DNA of 64,000 nt from Williamsia limnetica (lineage in GTDB: Bacteria; Actinomycetota; Actinomycetes; Mycobacteriales; Mycobacteriaceae): the NCBI RefSeq assembly GCF_003217475.1, contig NZ_QJSP01000013.1, forward strand, positions 1-64,000, written 5' to 3'. Position 1 is the stretch's first letter. Each line of letters opens with the position of its first letter. The translations under genes were made by a program, and so were the position numbers. This document shows positions 50,794 to 60,553 of the stretch, piece after piece. Under the pieces are notes generated by a model. That model worked only from the letters and a program-made list of their open reading frames with translations. It did not search any database and was not told the origin of the DNA.

Positions 50794-51849
50794 ATGCTGA
50801 TTTCACAGCGACCCACACTGTCCGAAGAGATCATCGCGGAAGACCGCTCGAAGTTCGTCATCGAGCCGCTTGAGCCAGGATTCGGTTACACCCTCGGTAA
50901 CTCGCTCCGTCGCACCCTGCTCTCGTCGATCCCCGGCGCTGCTGTCACCAGCATCCGGATCGACGGGGTGCTGCACGAGTTCACCACCGTCCCGGGAGTC
51001 AAGGAAGATGTCACCGACATCATACTGAACCTCAAGGGCCTGGTCGTGAGCTCGGAAGAAGACGAGCCGGTCACCATGTACGTGCGCAAGCAGGGACCCG
51101 GCGCGGTCACCGGCGCTGACATCGTGCCTCCGGCCGGTGTCACCGTGCACAATCCGGATCTGCACATCGCCACCCTGAACGACAAGGGCAAGTTGGAGAT
51201 CGAGCTCGTCGTCGAGCGCGGTCGCGGCTATGTCCCCGCCGTCCAGAACAAGGCGTCCGGCGCCGAGATCGGCCGCATCCCGGTCGACTCGATCTACTCG
51301 CCGGTGCTCAAGGTCACCTACAAGGTGGAAGCCACCCGCGTCGAGCAGCGCACCGACTTCGATCGGCTCGTTCTCGACGTGGAGACCAAGAACTCCATCA
51401 CCGCGCGGGACGCGCTGGCCTCGGCCGGCAAGACCCTGGTCGAGCTGTTCGGACTCGCACGTGAGCTCAACGTCGAAGCAGAAGGTGTCGAGATCGGACC
51501 CTCGCCCGCCGAGGCCGATCACATCGCATCCTTCAGCCTTCCGATCGAGGACCTGGAACTCACCGTCCGGTCGTACAACTGCCTCAAGCGTGAGGGAGTG
51601 CACACCGTCGGCGAGCTCGTGGCCCGCACTGAATCGGATCTCCTCGACATCCGGAACTTCGGCCAGAAGTCGATCGACGAGGTCAAGGTCAAGCTGCACG
51701 CACTCGGCCTGGCGCTCAAGGACAGCCCGGCCAGCTTCGATCCGTCCCAGGTGGCCGGATACGACGTTGCGACCGGCACCTGGTCCGACGACGCTGCTTT
51801 CTCCGACGACGCTGCCGGCGAAGACTTCGCGGAAACCGAACAGCTCTAA
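50794..51849 (+). CDS. rpoA: RNA polymerase alpha subunit
   Basis: 351 residues. The N-terminal dimerisation domain ([37 protein letters not shown]) and the C-terminal promoter-UP-element-binding domain ([38 protein letters not shown]) are joined by a linker near residue 235-250. The last 35 residues are acidic ([20 protein letters not shown]), common in Mycobacteriales. Confidence 0.98.
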   Translation: MLISQRPTLSEEIIAEDRSKFVIEPLEPGFGYTLGNSLRRTLLSSIPGAAVTSIRIDGVLHEFTTVPGVKEDVTDIILNLKGLVVSSEEDEPVTMYVRKQGPGAVTGADIVPPAGVTVHNPDLHIATLNDKGKLEIELVVERGRGYVPAVQNKASGAEIGRIPVDSIYSPVLKVTYKVEATRVEQRTDFDRLVLDVETKNSITARDALASAGKTLVELFGLARELNVEAEGVEIGPSPAEADHIASFSLPIEDLELTVRSYNCLKREGVHTVGELVARTESDLLDIRNFGQKSIDEVKVKLHALGLALKDSPASFDPSQVAGYDVATGTWSDDAAFSDDAAGEDFAETEQL

Positions 51850-51902
51850 CCAGACCCCCAGCTCACGACCGAGAGGTCGAGAGCGAACCCTAGGAGTTCG
51901 AA

Positions 51903-52484
51903 ATGCCCAAGCCCACAAAGGGTACCCGCCTCGGCGGGTCGGCTTCGCACCAGAAAGCGATGCTGGCGAACCTCGCCACCTCGCTCTTCGAGCACGGCCG
52001 GATCACCACGACCGAAGCCAAGGCGAAGAAGCTGCGTCCCTACGCGGAGAAGCTGATCACCCACGCGAAGGCCGGTAACCTGGCTCACCGTCGTGAGGTG
52101 CTCAAGGACATCCGTAACAAGGACGTCGTGCACACGCTGTTCGCCGAGATCGGGCCGTTTTACGCGGACCGTCCGGGTGGCTACACACGCATCATCAAGA
52201 CGCTGCCACGCAAGGGCGACAACGCCCCCATGGCAGTGATCGAACTGGTGAAGGAAAAGACCGCTTCGTCGGAGGCCGACCGCGCCACCCGCGCTGCCGC
52301 TTCGAAGAAGAAGGCCGATGAGGCTGTCGTCGAAGCCGATTCGGCTGACGACAACGTGGTCGAGGCTGTCGAGGCCGACGCTACCGATGCCGAGGTCGAG
52401 AACGCCGAAGCAGTCGCCGAGGGTCTGACCGATGAGACGACGGCCAAGAGCGCCGCCGAGATCGTCGACGAAGACAAGAAGTAA
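51903..52484 (+). CDS. rplQ: 50S ribosomal protein L17 with acidic C-terminal extension
   Basis: 193 residues. The conserved L17 core occupies about 1-118 ([41 protein letters not shown]). About 75 further residues form a low-complexity acidic Ala/Glu/Asp tail ([19 protein letters not shown]), longer than in most bacteria but seen in actinobacterial L17. 53 bp after rpoA; the last ribosomal gene of the alpha operon. Confidence 0.98.
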   Translation: MPKPTKGTRLGGSASHQKAMLANLATSLFEHGRITTTEAKAKKLRPYAEKLITHAKAGNLAHRREVLKDIRNKDVVHTLFAEIGPFYADRPGGYTRIIKTLPRKGDNAPMAVIELVKEKTASSEADRATRAAASKKKADEAVVEADSADDNVVEAVEADATDAEVENAEAVAEGLTDETTAKSAAEIVDEDKK

Positions 52485-52515
52485 GCCGCCGCCTGAGCGT
52501 CAACGTTTTTGGCGA

Positions 52516-52544
52516 GCCCGCCACCGGTACATCCGGTGGCGGGC
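52516..52544 (+). terminator. Hairpin between rplQ and truA
   Basis: Perfect 12-bp GC-rich stem GCCCGCCACCGG / CCGGTGGCGGGC with loop TACAT, followed by a short T-containing run. It lies 31 bp after rplQ and 24 bp before the truA start; it may reduce truA expression relative to the ribosomal genes. Confidence 0.7.
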
Positions 52545-52568
52545 TTCGTCATAGAAGGAGGGTCGGTT

Positions 52569-53411
52569 ATGCGGTTGCGGATGCAGATCGGCTATGACGG
52601 AACCGATTTCGCGGGATGGGCGAGCCAGCCCGGACAGCGGACGGTCTGCGGGGTTCTCGAGGAAACGCTGAGTACGGTGTTGCGCGAGCCGATCACCCTC
52701 ACTGTTGCCGGCCGCACCGACGCGGGTGTCCACGCAACCGGTCAGGTGGCTCATTTCGATGTCGCCGCAGCGACTCTCGAGGCCCGATCGATCGACGGAG
52801 ACCCCGGAAGACTGGTGCGCCGCCTCGCCAAGATGCTTCCGGTGGATGTCCGGGTCAAGGACATCGAGGAAGCGCCTACCGAGTTCGACGCCCGGTTCTC
52901 GGCTCTCCGCAGACATTACGAATATCGGTTGGCCGACGATCCCTGGGGTGCGGAGCCGGTGTCTGCGCGGACAACGGCGGCATGGTCGCGGCCGTTGAAT
53001 GCCGACCTCCTCGAAGAGGCGTCAGCTGTACTGTTGGGCCTGAACGATTTCGCTGCGTTCTGCCGCCGTCGCGACGGGGCGACGACCGTACGCGAGCTGC
53101 AGGACTTTCGCTGGATGCGCGATGACTTCGGCGTCCTCGTCGCACAGGTGAGCGCCGACGCGTTCTGTTGGTCGATGGTTCGATCTCTGGTCGGCGCCGT
53201 GGCCACGGTCGGTGAGGGCCGCCGTTCCGTGCAATGGTGCGCGGGGCTGCTGCAGCAACGCAGTCGATCCAGTGAGGTGCCGGTCGCGCCTGCCTGCGGT
53301 CTGAGTCTGATCGGTGTGGACTACCCGGCTGACAACAACTTGGCGCAACGCAACTCCATCACCCGGGAAACCCGTGCCGCGATCGATCCGAACGGCTGCT
53401 GCGGCGATTGA
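52569..53411 (+). CDS. truA: tRNA pseudouridine(38-40) synthase
   Basis: 280 residues; makes pseudouridine in the anticodon stem-loop of tRNAs. The catalytic Asp is in [24 protein letters not shown] and [12 protein letters not shown]-like [19 protein letters not shown] are also typical. ATG at 52569 has AGGAGG upstream; the frame to 52509 would read through the terminator hairpin and is rejected. Confidence 0.97.
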   Translation: MRLRMQIGYDGTDFAGWASQPGQRTVCGVLEETLSTVLREPITLTVAGRTDAGVHATGQVAHFDVAAATLEARSIDGDPGRLVRRLAKMLPVDVRVKDIEEAPTEFDARFSALRRHYEYRLADDPWGAEPVSARTTAAWSRPLNADLLEEASAVLLGLNDFAAFCRRRDGATTVRELQDFRWMRDDFGVLVAQVSADAFCWSMVRSLVGAVATVGEGRRSVQWCAGLLQQRSRSSEVPVAPACGLSLIGVDYPADNNLAQRNSITRETRAAIDPNGCCGD

Positions 53412-53413
53412 CC

Positions 53414-53482
53414 CCCCGAGGATGTGCTGTTCTGGCGAACAAAACCGCAGGTGGAGCCCGCCAAAACAACACACTTTCGGGG
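53414..53482. repeat. Palindromic element E3
   Basis: GTGCTGTTCTGGCG (53424-53437) pairs with CGCCAAAACAACAC (53459-53472), two mismatches; an outer CCCCGA/TCGGGG stem (53414-53419 with 53477-53482) extends it. It lies between the convergent truA and TM2 genes. The GTTCTGGCG core is shared with E1 and E2. Confidence 0.65.
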
Positions 53483-53489
53483 CTGGGCG

Positions 53490-53973
53490 TCAATCCCTGA
53501 GTTTGAGACCGCGCGAATCGCGCACGCTGCCGGTGAAAATCATGATCGCATCGACGATCACCCAGATGCCCAGTCCCAACAGGATGATGTACCCGATGAG
53601 GACGATCGCCAGCACCCATCCGGCGATCAACGCACAGCTGCCCGATAGCGATGCCGTTGGAGCCGATGTAGAAGCGGCCGGCGCCGAAGCCTCCGAGAAA
53701 CAGTTGCAGCAGGCCGGCAACAACTTTCGACTTGTCGGACAGAGGTTCTCCGGTGTAAGGATCGCGTCCGAAAGGCGCGCCCGGATCTCCGGTGAACCCG
53801 GCCACCGGACCGAACGCTGAGGGCCCGTATGTGGGTTGTCCGTACGGCGCGGGTGCCTGATACATCGGATTCGGCGGCTCGTAGGGCGCGGGGTAGCCCG
53901 GCGAACCCTGATATGGCTGATTGCTCTGCCACTCCGGCGAACCTGAATTGTCGTGTGGCTCTAGATAGCTCAT
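53490..53973 (-). pseudogene. TM2-domain membrane protein, frameshifted
   Basis: The N-terminal frame (start 53973) encodes a Pro/Tyr/Gln-rich tail and the first half of a TM2 domain (KVVAGLLQLFLGGFGAGRFY, GIAIGQL). The second half (LIAGWVLAIVLIGYIILLGL, GIWVIVDAIMIFTG) is in another frame ending at 53490. Skipping one base near 53634 joins the two into a complete TM2 protein of 160 residues; the total length is 3 x 161 + 1. This indicates a one-base insertion, either real inactivation or a sequence error. TM2 proteins are small two-helix membrane proteins of unclear function. Confidence 0.75.
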
Positions 53974-53982
53974 CGCTGTACC

Positions 53983-55554
53983 TTACTGCGAGTGTGGAGG
54001 GGTCGACGAACTGCTGAACGGCTCGTTGCGCCTCATCGTCGTGGACGGGAAGTCGTCTGCGACCGTTGCCGCCATCTCCACCAGCGCTCGCCGGGTCGGT
54101 TTGCCGAGGAGGTCGAGGTCGACCTCGGCACCCTCGGCCAGATGATCGTCGAATGGGATCTGCTGTACTGCACGACATCTGGTGAGAAAGTGCGCGCTGA
54201 GCTGATCGGTGTCGATGGACGACGCTCCCGGACGTGACGAACTCAGGACTACCACCGCGCTGCTGACGAGATGACCGAAACCGTGTGCCTGGAGCCAGTC
54301 GAGCGTGGCCCCAGCACTCCGGGCGCCGTCGATCGCCGGTGAGGTGACCAGGATCAGGGCGTTGGCCATGTCGAGAACACCATTCATCGCGGAGTGGCTC
54401 AGGCCCGTCCCGCAATCGGTGATGATGATGTTGTAGAACCGCTGCAGCACAGTCATCACGCCGCGATAGTCGGTTTCGCTGAACGCTTCCGCGACCGCCG
54501 GATCGCGCTCTGATGCAAGAACTTCCAGCCTGCTCGGCGCTTGCGAGGTGTGAGCCCGCACGTCGGAATACCGATAAATCGACTCGTCGGACAGTAGATC
54601 GCGCACCGTCGAACGTGTTTGCTGCGGAATCCGTTGAGCGAGTGTGCCCAGGTCGGGGTTGGCGTCGACAGCGATGACGCGGTCGCCACGCAGCGATGCG
54701 AACGTCGAACCCAATCCCACTGTGGTCGTGGTCTTGCCGACCCCGCCCTTGAGGGAGAGCACCGCGATCCGGTAGTCACCGCGGACGGGCTGGTTGACGC
54801 GCTCCAGCAGATGTTTGTAGACCAGGTCATCCGGTGACTCGCCAGGATTGATGGTGCCTGCGGACAGTTTATGAACCGTGCGCCGCCACCCGCTCGCCGG
54901 AGCGCGGCGAGCCTTCCGGAGCAACGCGACCTCGTCGAGACTCGCCGGGCCGTAGCCAGTGTTGCCGTAGGTCGAGGGCTGCCCGTACCCGGGCTGTTGC
55001 AGTCCGGGTTGGGGTGGCCCGGCCTGAATCGGTGGAAAGTGCTGTCCGGGAACGGGTTGCGGGGGCCCGGGCTGCGGCGGCCCCTGCTGGGGAGGTCCGG
55101 GCGGTGGGGCATAGGCCGCCGGCGGCGCAAAGCCCTGGCCGTGCCGGGGTTCTGAGGTGAACTGAGCCGGACTCCCCGGTGGCGTGGCGGGCGGCGTCAC
55201 TTCTGTGTGAAGGGGTGTAGGTGCGAACGGCGCGCCCGGTGACTGCGCAGGATTTCCGTAGGACAGCGGCTGTGGGTACGCAGGTGGTGCGTGCAGAGGC
55301 GGACCCGGCTGCGGCGGAACGGGTTGTGCACCCGTCTGCGGAGCGGCGGTGGATGGCTGACGCTCGATCGCATTTCCCTGCGGCACGTCATCAGAGCCGT
55401 GCCGGCCTGGGTCGGCCTCGACGTTCGGCAATGCGGACGATGGGTCTGGTTGTCGCGCTGGGATTCCCGGTCGTTCAAATTGCGAAAGATCTATGTCGGC
55501 GTCGGCCTGCAACCACGGTGGCGGAGCCGGTACATCGGCATTGTTGTAACTCAC
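53983..55554 (-). CDS. MinD/ParA-like ATPase with Pro-rich N terminus (EspI-like)
   Basis: 523 residues. The first 220 are low-complexity Pro/Gln/Ala (PPGPPQQGPPQPGPPQP). The C-terminal domain is a deviant-Walker ATPase: KGGVGKTTTTVGLGSTFASL near residue 267, DANPDLGTLAQR, ITDCGTGLSHSAMNGVLDMA and LVTSPAIDGARSA. This architecture is that of EspI in mycobacterial ESX-1 loci, which affects secretion in response to ATP. GTG at 55554 has AGGGGG upstream; the frame back to 56010 is rejected because it overlaps the divergent gene. It diverges from the effector genes that begin at 55747. Confidence 0.85.
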   Translation of the reverse strand: MSYNNADVPAPPPWLQADADIDLSQFERPGIPARQPDPSSALPNVEADPGRHGSDDVPQGNAIERQPSTAAPQTGAQPVPPQPGPPLHAPPAYPQPLSYGNPAQSPGAPFAPTPLHTEVTPPATPPGSPAQFTSEPRHGQGFAPPAAYAPPPGPPQQGPPQPGPPQPVPGQHFPPIQAGPPQPGLQQPGYGQPSTYGNTGYGPASLDEVALLRKARRAPASGWRRTVHKLSAGTINPGESPDDLVYKHLLERVNQPVRGDYRIAVLSLKGGVGKTTTTVGLGSTFASLRGDRVIAVDANPDLGTLAQRIPQQTRSTVRDLLSDESIYRYSDVRAHTSQAPSRLEVLASERDPAVAEAFSETDYRGVMTVLQRFYNIIITDCGTGLSHSAMNGVLDMANALILVTSPAIDGARSAGATLDWLQAHGFGHLVSSAVVVLSSSRPGASSIDTDQLSAHFLTRCRAVQQIPFDDHLAEGAEVDLDLLGKPTRRALVEMAATVADDFPSTTMRRNEPFSSSSTPPHSQ

Positions 55555-55746
55555 GGAACAGCCCCCTGTTGGCACACTCGGTCTTCTGCGGCAAATCGAC
55601 GCAGGCAAACCGTGCACTTCTAGCCGCCCCCGACCGTTTGTTAAGGGGAGCATAGACCAAGTGACGAACCTGTGAATGTCTGAGCACAACTTCGCCGACG
55701 TTGTGGGTATCCTCTCCAGCCAGGGGTCGAACAAGGGGGGACATCC

Positions 55747-56058
55747 ATGGCTGCGGCGACTTCGCGGACCGGGACCATCACGGTGGTGACCACAGATCAG
55801 GGCTTGCCGACGGCGGTTCGACTCGAGCCGACCGAACTGCGGAAAGATCCGGCGGTGCTGGCCGCGGAGGTGCTGCGTCTGTGTCAACAAGCGGCCATGC
55901 ATGCGGGGGTGGCGCGCCGCGAGGAGCTCAGGGCTCACGGCGTGAGCGCAGACATCATCGACCAGATGAAGCTGCCGAGGGCTGACGATCTCGCGCGGGC
56001 CGAGCATCACGACGATGCCGAAGCGAGTGCGCCGAGCAGCTGGATGCGGTCGGTATGA
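55747..56058 (+). CDS. Small YbaB/EspL-like protein
   Basis: 103 residues. The segment TITVVTTDQGLPTAVRLEPTELRK followed by a helix rich in Ala and Gln resembles the second half of YbaB/EbfC-fold proteins such as EspL of ESX loci. The assignment is tentative. Its stop overlaps the next start by four bases (ATGA), and the second gene is also YbaB-like, so the two may form a hetero-oligomer. First gene of the plus-strand effector operon. Confidence 0.6.
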   Translation: MAAATSRTGTITVVTTDQGLPTAVRLEPTELRKDPAVLAAEVLRLCQQAAMHAGVARREELRAHGVSADIIDQMKLPRADDLARAEHHDDAEASAPSSWMRSV

Positions 56059-56420
56059 GCTGGGCGATGGACGAACTCGAGGCCAGGGCCCGGCGGCAAC
56101 TCGACGGACTACACGAGGTCAACGAGCGCTTGGCAGCGATCTCGGCGCGTGAGACATCGCCCGGCGACCACGTCACCGCGGAAGTCGACGGGGTCGGGGC
56201 GCTGACCGGGTTGTGGTTCGCGCCTTCGGCGGTGACTCTCGGCGCGGACGCGCTGGGGGAGCTGATCGTGGCAACTGCCGGAGTCGCAGCCGGTCGGGCA
56301 TTCGCCCGGCGGGCAGCGATACTCGAGGACTTCAACACCTCGTTCGCAGAGCTGGTCGACTCTCGCCCGGCATCGATGACCTCGACTTCTCCGACGCGGG
56401 GAACCGGTCCGGGATCGTAG
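56055..56420 (+). CDS. YbaB/EbfC-family protein (EspL-like)
   Basis: 121 residues. The N-terminal helix (MDELEARARRQLDGLHEVNERLAAI), then SPGDHVTAEVDGVGALTGLWFAP and a C-terminal helix correspond to the YbaB fold, nucleoid- or chaperone-like proteins of which EspL is the ESX-linked version. Overlaps the previous gene by four bases. The C-terminal 20 residues are Ser/Thr/Pro-rich and probably disordered. Confidence 0.7.
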   Translation: MSWAMDELEARARRQLDGLHEVNERLAAISARETSPGDHVTAEVDGVGALTGLWFAPSAVTLGADALGELIVATAGVAAGRAFARRAAILEDFNTSFAELVDSRPASMTSTSPTRGTGPGS

Positions 56421-56517
56421 GCGTCCAATACGTCAGATGCCGCAGCCGGAGCCCGGGCTTGTCTGGAGCGGCGAACCAGTTCGTGAAAGTTCCGGGTTCA
56501 CACCACATGGGGGAAAG

Positions 56518-56835
56518 ATGTCCGAGATCACCGCGGTACCAGCAGCGATAGAGGCCTACGCGGACACTGCGGCAGTGATGTCCGCAGCCGTGGCAGCCGC
56601 CGGTTCGATCAACGCGGCAGCCAATGTCGCGACGATGGTTCCGGTGTTCGGACTCATCGGCCAGGAGTTCCTGCTCGCCTTCGCGCAGGCGCAGGCCAGC
56701 CACCTCCTCGGCGTGGGTCAGCTTGCTGCGGTGCACGCCGGGATAGCAGCCGCCGCCCTCGCCACCGCCGCAGAATTCACCGAGACCGATGACGGAGCCG
56801 GCAACCAATTCAGGGGCATCGAGTCAGCGCTGTAG
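56518..56835 (+). CDS. Type VII secretion-associated protein (EspC-like)
   Basis: 105 residues, almost entirely helical and Ala-rich (IEAYADTAAVMSAAVAAAGSINAA, LLGVGQLAAVHAGIAAAALA). The arrangement of two long helices separated by a Gly/Pro turn (VPVFGLIGQEF) matches small ESX substrates of the EspC/DUF2580 group. No WXG is present. ATG at 56518 has GGGGGAAAG upstream. It is followed within 20 bp by the large substrate gene, suggesting they are secreted or act together, as EspC and EspA are. Confidence 0.6.
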   Translation: MSEITAVPAAIEAYADTAAVMSAAVAAAGSINAAANVATMVPVFGLIGQEFLLAFAQAQASHLLGVGQLAAVHAGIAAAALATAAEFTETDDGAGNQFRGIESAL

Positions 56836-56854
56836 CGACCGGTCGGGGGACCAC

Positions 56855-58189
56855 GTGAGCACACCGAACTTCACAACGCATCCGGCGCCGGCGCCGCCGC
56901 TGGATCCGACCATCCGCGAACTCATCGAGTCGAGCCCACTGGGGCCCATCCTTGACACACCGGTCAGCACAGTCCTCGCGGATCTCGGCCTGCCCGGGTT
57001 ACCGGAGTTGTCGGCGGTTCCACCACTGCCTGGCCTTCCGCCGCTGCCGCCACTCGACCTCAGCGTGTTGATCAAGCCGATCACTGATCTCCTCGGTGGC
57101 TTCGGGACGGGCAATCTCGGTGGGGGAGACTTCGATCCGACCATGATCCTGGAGGGCCTGTCGCAAATACTCGACATGTCGATGGGGATGGGCTCGGGCG
57201 CACTGAAAGCTCTGGATCAGGTGTGGACCGGGCAGGCGGCAGCGGCTACCACGGTCAAGGGCGCGCAGGCAGGCGCCGACACCGCGGCGCTGTCCACCCA
57301 GGGCGGGGTGATGTCGCTCGACACGCAGGGCGCCGCCGCGATCGTGGGCACCGGCCTGTCCCTGGTGCAGGGGATCATCGCGAAAACGATCGGGATCATC
57401 GCGGCATCGGCGCCGATCCTGGTGACCCCACCGGGGCAGGCGCTGGCGTTGGGCGTCGCGGCCGAGGGCCTTGCCGAGGCCACTGCGGTGGTCACGGCCA
57501 CTCGTGCCCAACTCCTTGCGCCCACGAGCCACATGGTCGTGAACGGGCAGCCTGTTCCGGTGACGGGCGCACCTGCCGCCGGTCCGTCGCCGTTTTCCAT
57601 CGCGAGCACCGTCCTCGACGGGGTCGGGAAGCCGATGGTCACCGGAGTCGGCCAACTCGGCACCATGACGAGTTCTGCCGGCAGCCAGCTCCTGAAAAGC
57701 CATGAGGCCCAATTGAAGAGCGGATATACGCCGAAGGGCGGAGAACTTGCGACGACGGTTCCTGCAGGCCTGGCGGGTATGGGGGGTGCAGGCCGCGGCG
57801 GCGGTGGCGGTGGCGGCGGTGGCTCGGGACCGGGCGGCGGTGGGCCCAGTCCGCTCAGTGCACGTACTGCGCCCGGGCTGATGAGCGGGCCGAGCCCCGA
57901 GGGGCCAGCGGGACCGGCCGGTCGCAACCAGAGCGCCGTCGTACCAGCCGGGATGGGCGGCCCGATGGCCCCGATGGGGGCGATGGGAGCCGGACGCGGT
58001 GCCGGCGCGTCAGATGACCAGCACGAGACCGCCGACTACCTGGTCACCGAGCTCAACGGCAGCCGGATCATCGGAGAGATCTCGGACGTCGCACCCGCCG
58101 TCCTCGGAGAGATCCAGGCCCCTGACCCGGAGCCGGCGCCGGACGTGCGGTTGCGTCTGGGGTCACCGGCACGCGATCAACAAGCCTGA
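56855..58189 (+). CDS. Large Ala/Gly/Pro-rich ESX substrate candidate (EspA/EspB-like)
   Basis: 444 residues. N-terminal Pro-rich segment, then a helical region with a WXG-type turn (W124-T-G126 in DQVWTGQAA), hydrophobic Ala-rich helices (LVQGIIAKTIGIIAASAPIL), a Gly-run near 312-330, and a Pro/Gly/Met-rich stretch before an acidic C terminus. There is no Sec signal peptide. The layout is like EspA/EspB or PPE-type ESX substrates. GTG at 56855 has GTCGGGGGA upstream. Confidence 0.6.
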   Translation: MSTPNFTTHPAPAPPLDPTIRELIESSPLGPILDTPVSTVLADLGLPGLPELSAVPPLPGLPPLPPLDLSVLIKPITDLLGGFGTGNLGGGDFDPTMILEGLSQILDMSMGMGSGALKALDQVWTGQAAAATTVKGAQAGADTAALSTQGGVMSLDTQGAAAIVGTGLSLVQGIIAKTIGIIAASAPILVTPPGQALALGVAAEGLAEATAVVTATRAQLLAPTSHMVVNGQPVPVTGAPAAGPSPFSIASTVLDGVGKPMVTGVGQLGTMTSSAGSQLLKSHEAQLKSGYTPKGGELATTVPAGLAGMGGAGRGGGGGGGGGSGPGGGGPSPLSARTAPGLMSGPSPEGPAGPAGRNQSAVVPAGMGGPMAPMGAMGAGRGAGASDDQHETADYLVTELNGSRIIGEISDVAPAVLGEIQAPDPEPAPDVRLRLGSPARDQQA

Positions 58190-58230
58190 CCATCAGCAGA
58201 CGAAGCCTGAACGAACCAACGGGGGAAACA

Positions 58231-58536
58231 ATGAGCAGCGATCAGTTGAAAGTGGATTCCGACGAGTTGTTGAGGGCGGCCGGAGAGCTGGACGCACTCG
58301 CTGACGGCTTGGAAGGGGCTTTGTCACAGGAGAAGTCGGCCTTGTCGGTCAACCCGGCAGGGCGTGACGAGGTGTCGGTGGCAGCGGCCACCACTTTGTC
58401 GGCTGTCGCCGAGAGCTACGTGCGGGGCGCTTCTGCCGGCGTGCATGAGCTCCGCAAGATCGCTGCCGTGTTGCGTGCGCAGGCTGTTGGATACCGCGGC
58501 GCCGAGGAAACGATCGAGGAGGCCTTTCGCCTCTGA
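58231..58536 (+). CDS. PE-domain-like type VII secretion substrate
   Basis: 101 residues, about the length of a PE domain. NPAGRDEVSVAAATTLSAVAESY corresponds to the conserved PaaDEVS helix of PE proteins. A YxxxE secretion signal is present at Tyr88-Glu92 (YRGAE), after the helix turn. There is no classical Pro-Glu at residues 8-9. It is followed 20 bp later by a PPE gene and then espG, the canonical PE-PPE-EspG order, so a PE-PPE heterodimer is expected. Confidence 0.75.
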   Translation: MSSDQLKVDSDELLRAAGELDALADGLEGALSQEKSALSVNPAGRDEVSVAAATTLSAVAESYVRGASAGVHELRKIAAVLRAQAVGYRGAEETIEEAFRL

Positions 58537-58555
58537 CCAGGCGTGAGGACAGACG

Positions 58556-59593
58556 ATGACAGGTTTTACGAATGTGGTCTGGCAGGCCAGACCGACCGAG
58601 CAGCTGGCGAAGGACCTTGTCAGCGGTGCCGGGGTGGGTCCGTTGGCAGATGCCGGTGTCGGCTGGACCCGGTTGTCGGCGATCTTCGCCGATGCAGGTG
58701 TCGACTACATGAGAATCCTTGCCAGACTGGGTGTGTCATGGCAATCTGCGCACTCCGATCAGGCATTCGCGAAGCTGGGGGAACTGACACCGTGGTTCGC
58801 CGAGGCGGCGACGGTCGCGGCGGACAATGGGAGCCGGGCGGCAGCGCAGTGTGCAGCCACCACGGTCGCCCGGCTGGGGATGCCCAATCTCCCCGAGATC
58901 GAGGTCACCACTGGCATTCGAAACACGGCCGCGGCGGTGGGTGCAGCGCTGGGCACACCCATCGGGGGCGTGGCGGCGGACGCCGAACGTGCTCTCCACG
59001 ACCAGAAGCAACGCGCATCGCGAGTGATGGAGACCTACGAGTCGGCGACGGAGCCCCTCGCCCGTCCGTGGTCGGTGCCGACCCCGCCTGTGACGGTTTC
59101 CCCCGTTGCGCTGACCTCTGAAGAGGCGTCACGAACGCACCGGTCCACCCCCGCGACTCCGGTGTCGCCCTCGGCGCCCGCGGGGCCGATCGGGATGGTC
59201 CCCGTGGCGATGCCGGTCGCCGCACCTCGTGAGAAGTCCCGCTTCGCAGCCACCGTGCTGGCGGGGGCAGGTGCCGGGCAGATCGTCGCGGAGCCTGCGA
59301 CGTCCACGCCGGCACCCCGACCGATGTCGCCGATGGCACCTGTGGCTCCGATGGTGGGCGGACTGGCGCCGAGCAACGAAACGCCCGTACGGGAACCACG
59401 TCCGGTTCGGTCGGCGGGTATCGACAGCGCCGGAACCGATGCCGCGCACGCCACGGTCGACTGGGCTCACTTCGATCGACCTGCGGATACCGCCATCGAG
59501 CATCCTGATCCCCGCTACAGCAGTGGCGCGCTCGACCTGCCTGCGGCCACATCCATACCCGCCGTTCTCGGCGCCGGCGATCAGGACCGGTGA
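58556..59593 (+). CDS. PPE-domain protein
   Basis: 345 residues. The N-terminal 150 residues follow the PPE pattern (VVWQARPTEQLAKDLVSGAGVGPLADAGVGW, then LARLGVSWQSAHSDQAFAKL, then a third and fourth helix). The WXG-equivalent turn is W62-Q-S. The C-terminal 190 residues are Pro/Ala/Met-rich, with no repeats of the MPTR type. Partner of the preceding PE-like protein and probably recognised by EspG, the next gene. Confidence 0.75.
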   Translation: MTGFTNVVWQARPTEQLAKDLVSGAGVGPLADAGVGWTRLSAIFADAGVDYMRILARLGVSWQSAHSDQAFAKLGELTPWFAEAATVAADNGSRAAAQCAATTVARLGMPNLPEIEVTTGIRNTAAAVGAALGTPIGGVAADAERALHDQKQRASRVMETYESATEPLARPWSVPTPPVTVSPVALTSEEASRTHRSTPATPVSPSAPAGPIGMVPVAMPVAAPREKSRFAATVLAGAGAGQIVAEPATSTPAPRPMSPMAPVAPMVGGLAPSNETPVREPRPVRSAGIDSAGTDAAHATVDWAHFDRPADTAIEHPDPRYSSGALDLPAATSIPAVLGAGDQDR

Positions 59594-60420
59594 GCAACAT
59601 GTGGACGACGGACATTGCACCCGCGTACGACCTCACCGATGACCACCTGGACCACCTCGGAACGCTTCTCGGGCATCAGACCTGGCCACTGGTGTTGGCC
59701 ATCGAACCACAATACGAGCTTGTGACGGTGCGTGACGCCGCGCACTCGGCCGCGGTCGCCGAACTGACCTCGCTGGGGATTCTCTGCGATGACCCGCACG
59801 CACACCGCGGCGTGGCCGAACCCGTGGCAGATGCACTGTCGATCCTTGCCAGACCGGAAATGGTCATCGAGGCAAGGATATTCACCCCCGAGGGATGTGC
59901 GCGTTCGTGCCTGGCCCGTCAGGGTCCCAGACATGTACTGGCCACTCGGACGCGTGCCGGTGTCGAGGTCCGGGAGGTGCCCGTCCACTCCGACAAGGAT
60001 GTGGGGGCCGTCATCTCGAAGCTGTTCGGTTACGCCGAGACACCCGAACTCCCGGCTTTCAGCGCACCAGCCGAAGAGATGCGTATGCGACTGGATCGCG
60101 CACGGTCCGCCGCGGATTACTCGGATGCGTTGCACGCCATGGGTGCACGTGACCACGTTGCCGCCGGTTACGCAGCTGCCTTCGAATCGTGCACGGGCCA
60201 TGCAGAGGTCGTCGCCGTCGAGTCGGGGCCCGGGCGCACGGTGCGATCCGCAGGCGCTGTCGCCGTCTACGACACCGCGCGCGGCCGTATTCTCGCCGGT
60301 CCCAGCACGTCTCCGGACGGGAGGATCTGGTCGACATTGTCGGCCGCAGGCCCACACAAGATTTCTCAGGCAGTCGAGCTTCTCGTGGAAACACTGCCGT
60401 CGGGGAGGTGGTTGCCGTGA
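59590..60420 (+). CDS. espG: EspG-family PPE chaperone
   Basis: 276 residues; EspG proteins are cytosolic chaperones that bind the tip of PPE proteins and keep PE-PPE dimers soluble for secretion. The order of strands and helices (LAIEPQYELVTVRDAAHSAAV, VIEARIFTPEGCARSCLARQG, AGPHKISQAVELLVETLPSGRW) fits the family. GTG at 59590 overlaps the PPE stop by four bases, so chaperone and client are translationally coupled. Confidence 0.8.
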   Translation: MSNMWTTDIAPAYDLTDDHLDHLGTLLGHQTWPLVLAIEPQYELVTVRDAAHSAAVAELTSLGILCDDPHAHRGVAEPVADALSILARPEMVIEARIFTPEGCARSCLARQGPRHVLATRTRAGVEVREVPVHSDKDVGAVISKLFGYAETPELPAFSAPAEEMRMRLDRARSAADYSDALHAMGARDHVAAGYAAAFESCTGHAEVVAVESGPGRTVRSAGAVAVYDTARGRILAGPSTSPDGRIWSTLSAAGPHKISQAVELLVETLPSGRWLP

Positions 60421-60553
60421 TCAGGGGACACGGGCACACCCACAGGTCGCGCGAGCAATCTGTGGCGCCTGGGTTTTACAGGTTCGGAAACCAGACGTTA
60501 GATCCGCGGCCATCACCTGATGCCGCGGCAGCCATACAAGAAGGGGATGCACT

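Noticed and set aside
50803-51918. 371-codon minus-strand frame opposite rpoA
   Set aside because: Antisense shadow of rpoA.
54950-55400. Repetitive GC-rich sequence suggesting a CRISPR or tandem array
   Set aside because: It encodes the Pro/Gln-rich tail of the MinD-like protein, with irregular unit length and no spacers. The Gly run at 57780-57850 is rejected for the same reason.
53983-56010. Longer 675-codon version of the MinD-like gene
   Set aside because: It would overlap the divergent gene at 55747; the GTG at 55554 with a good ribosome-binding site gives the expected N terminus.
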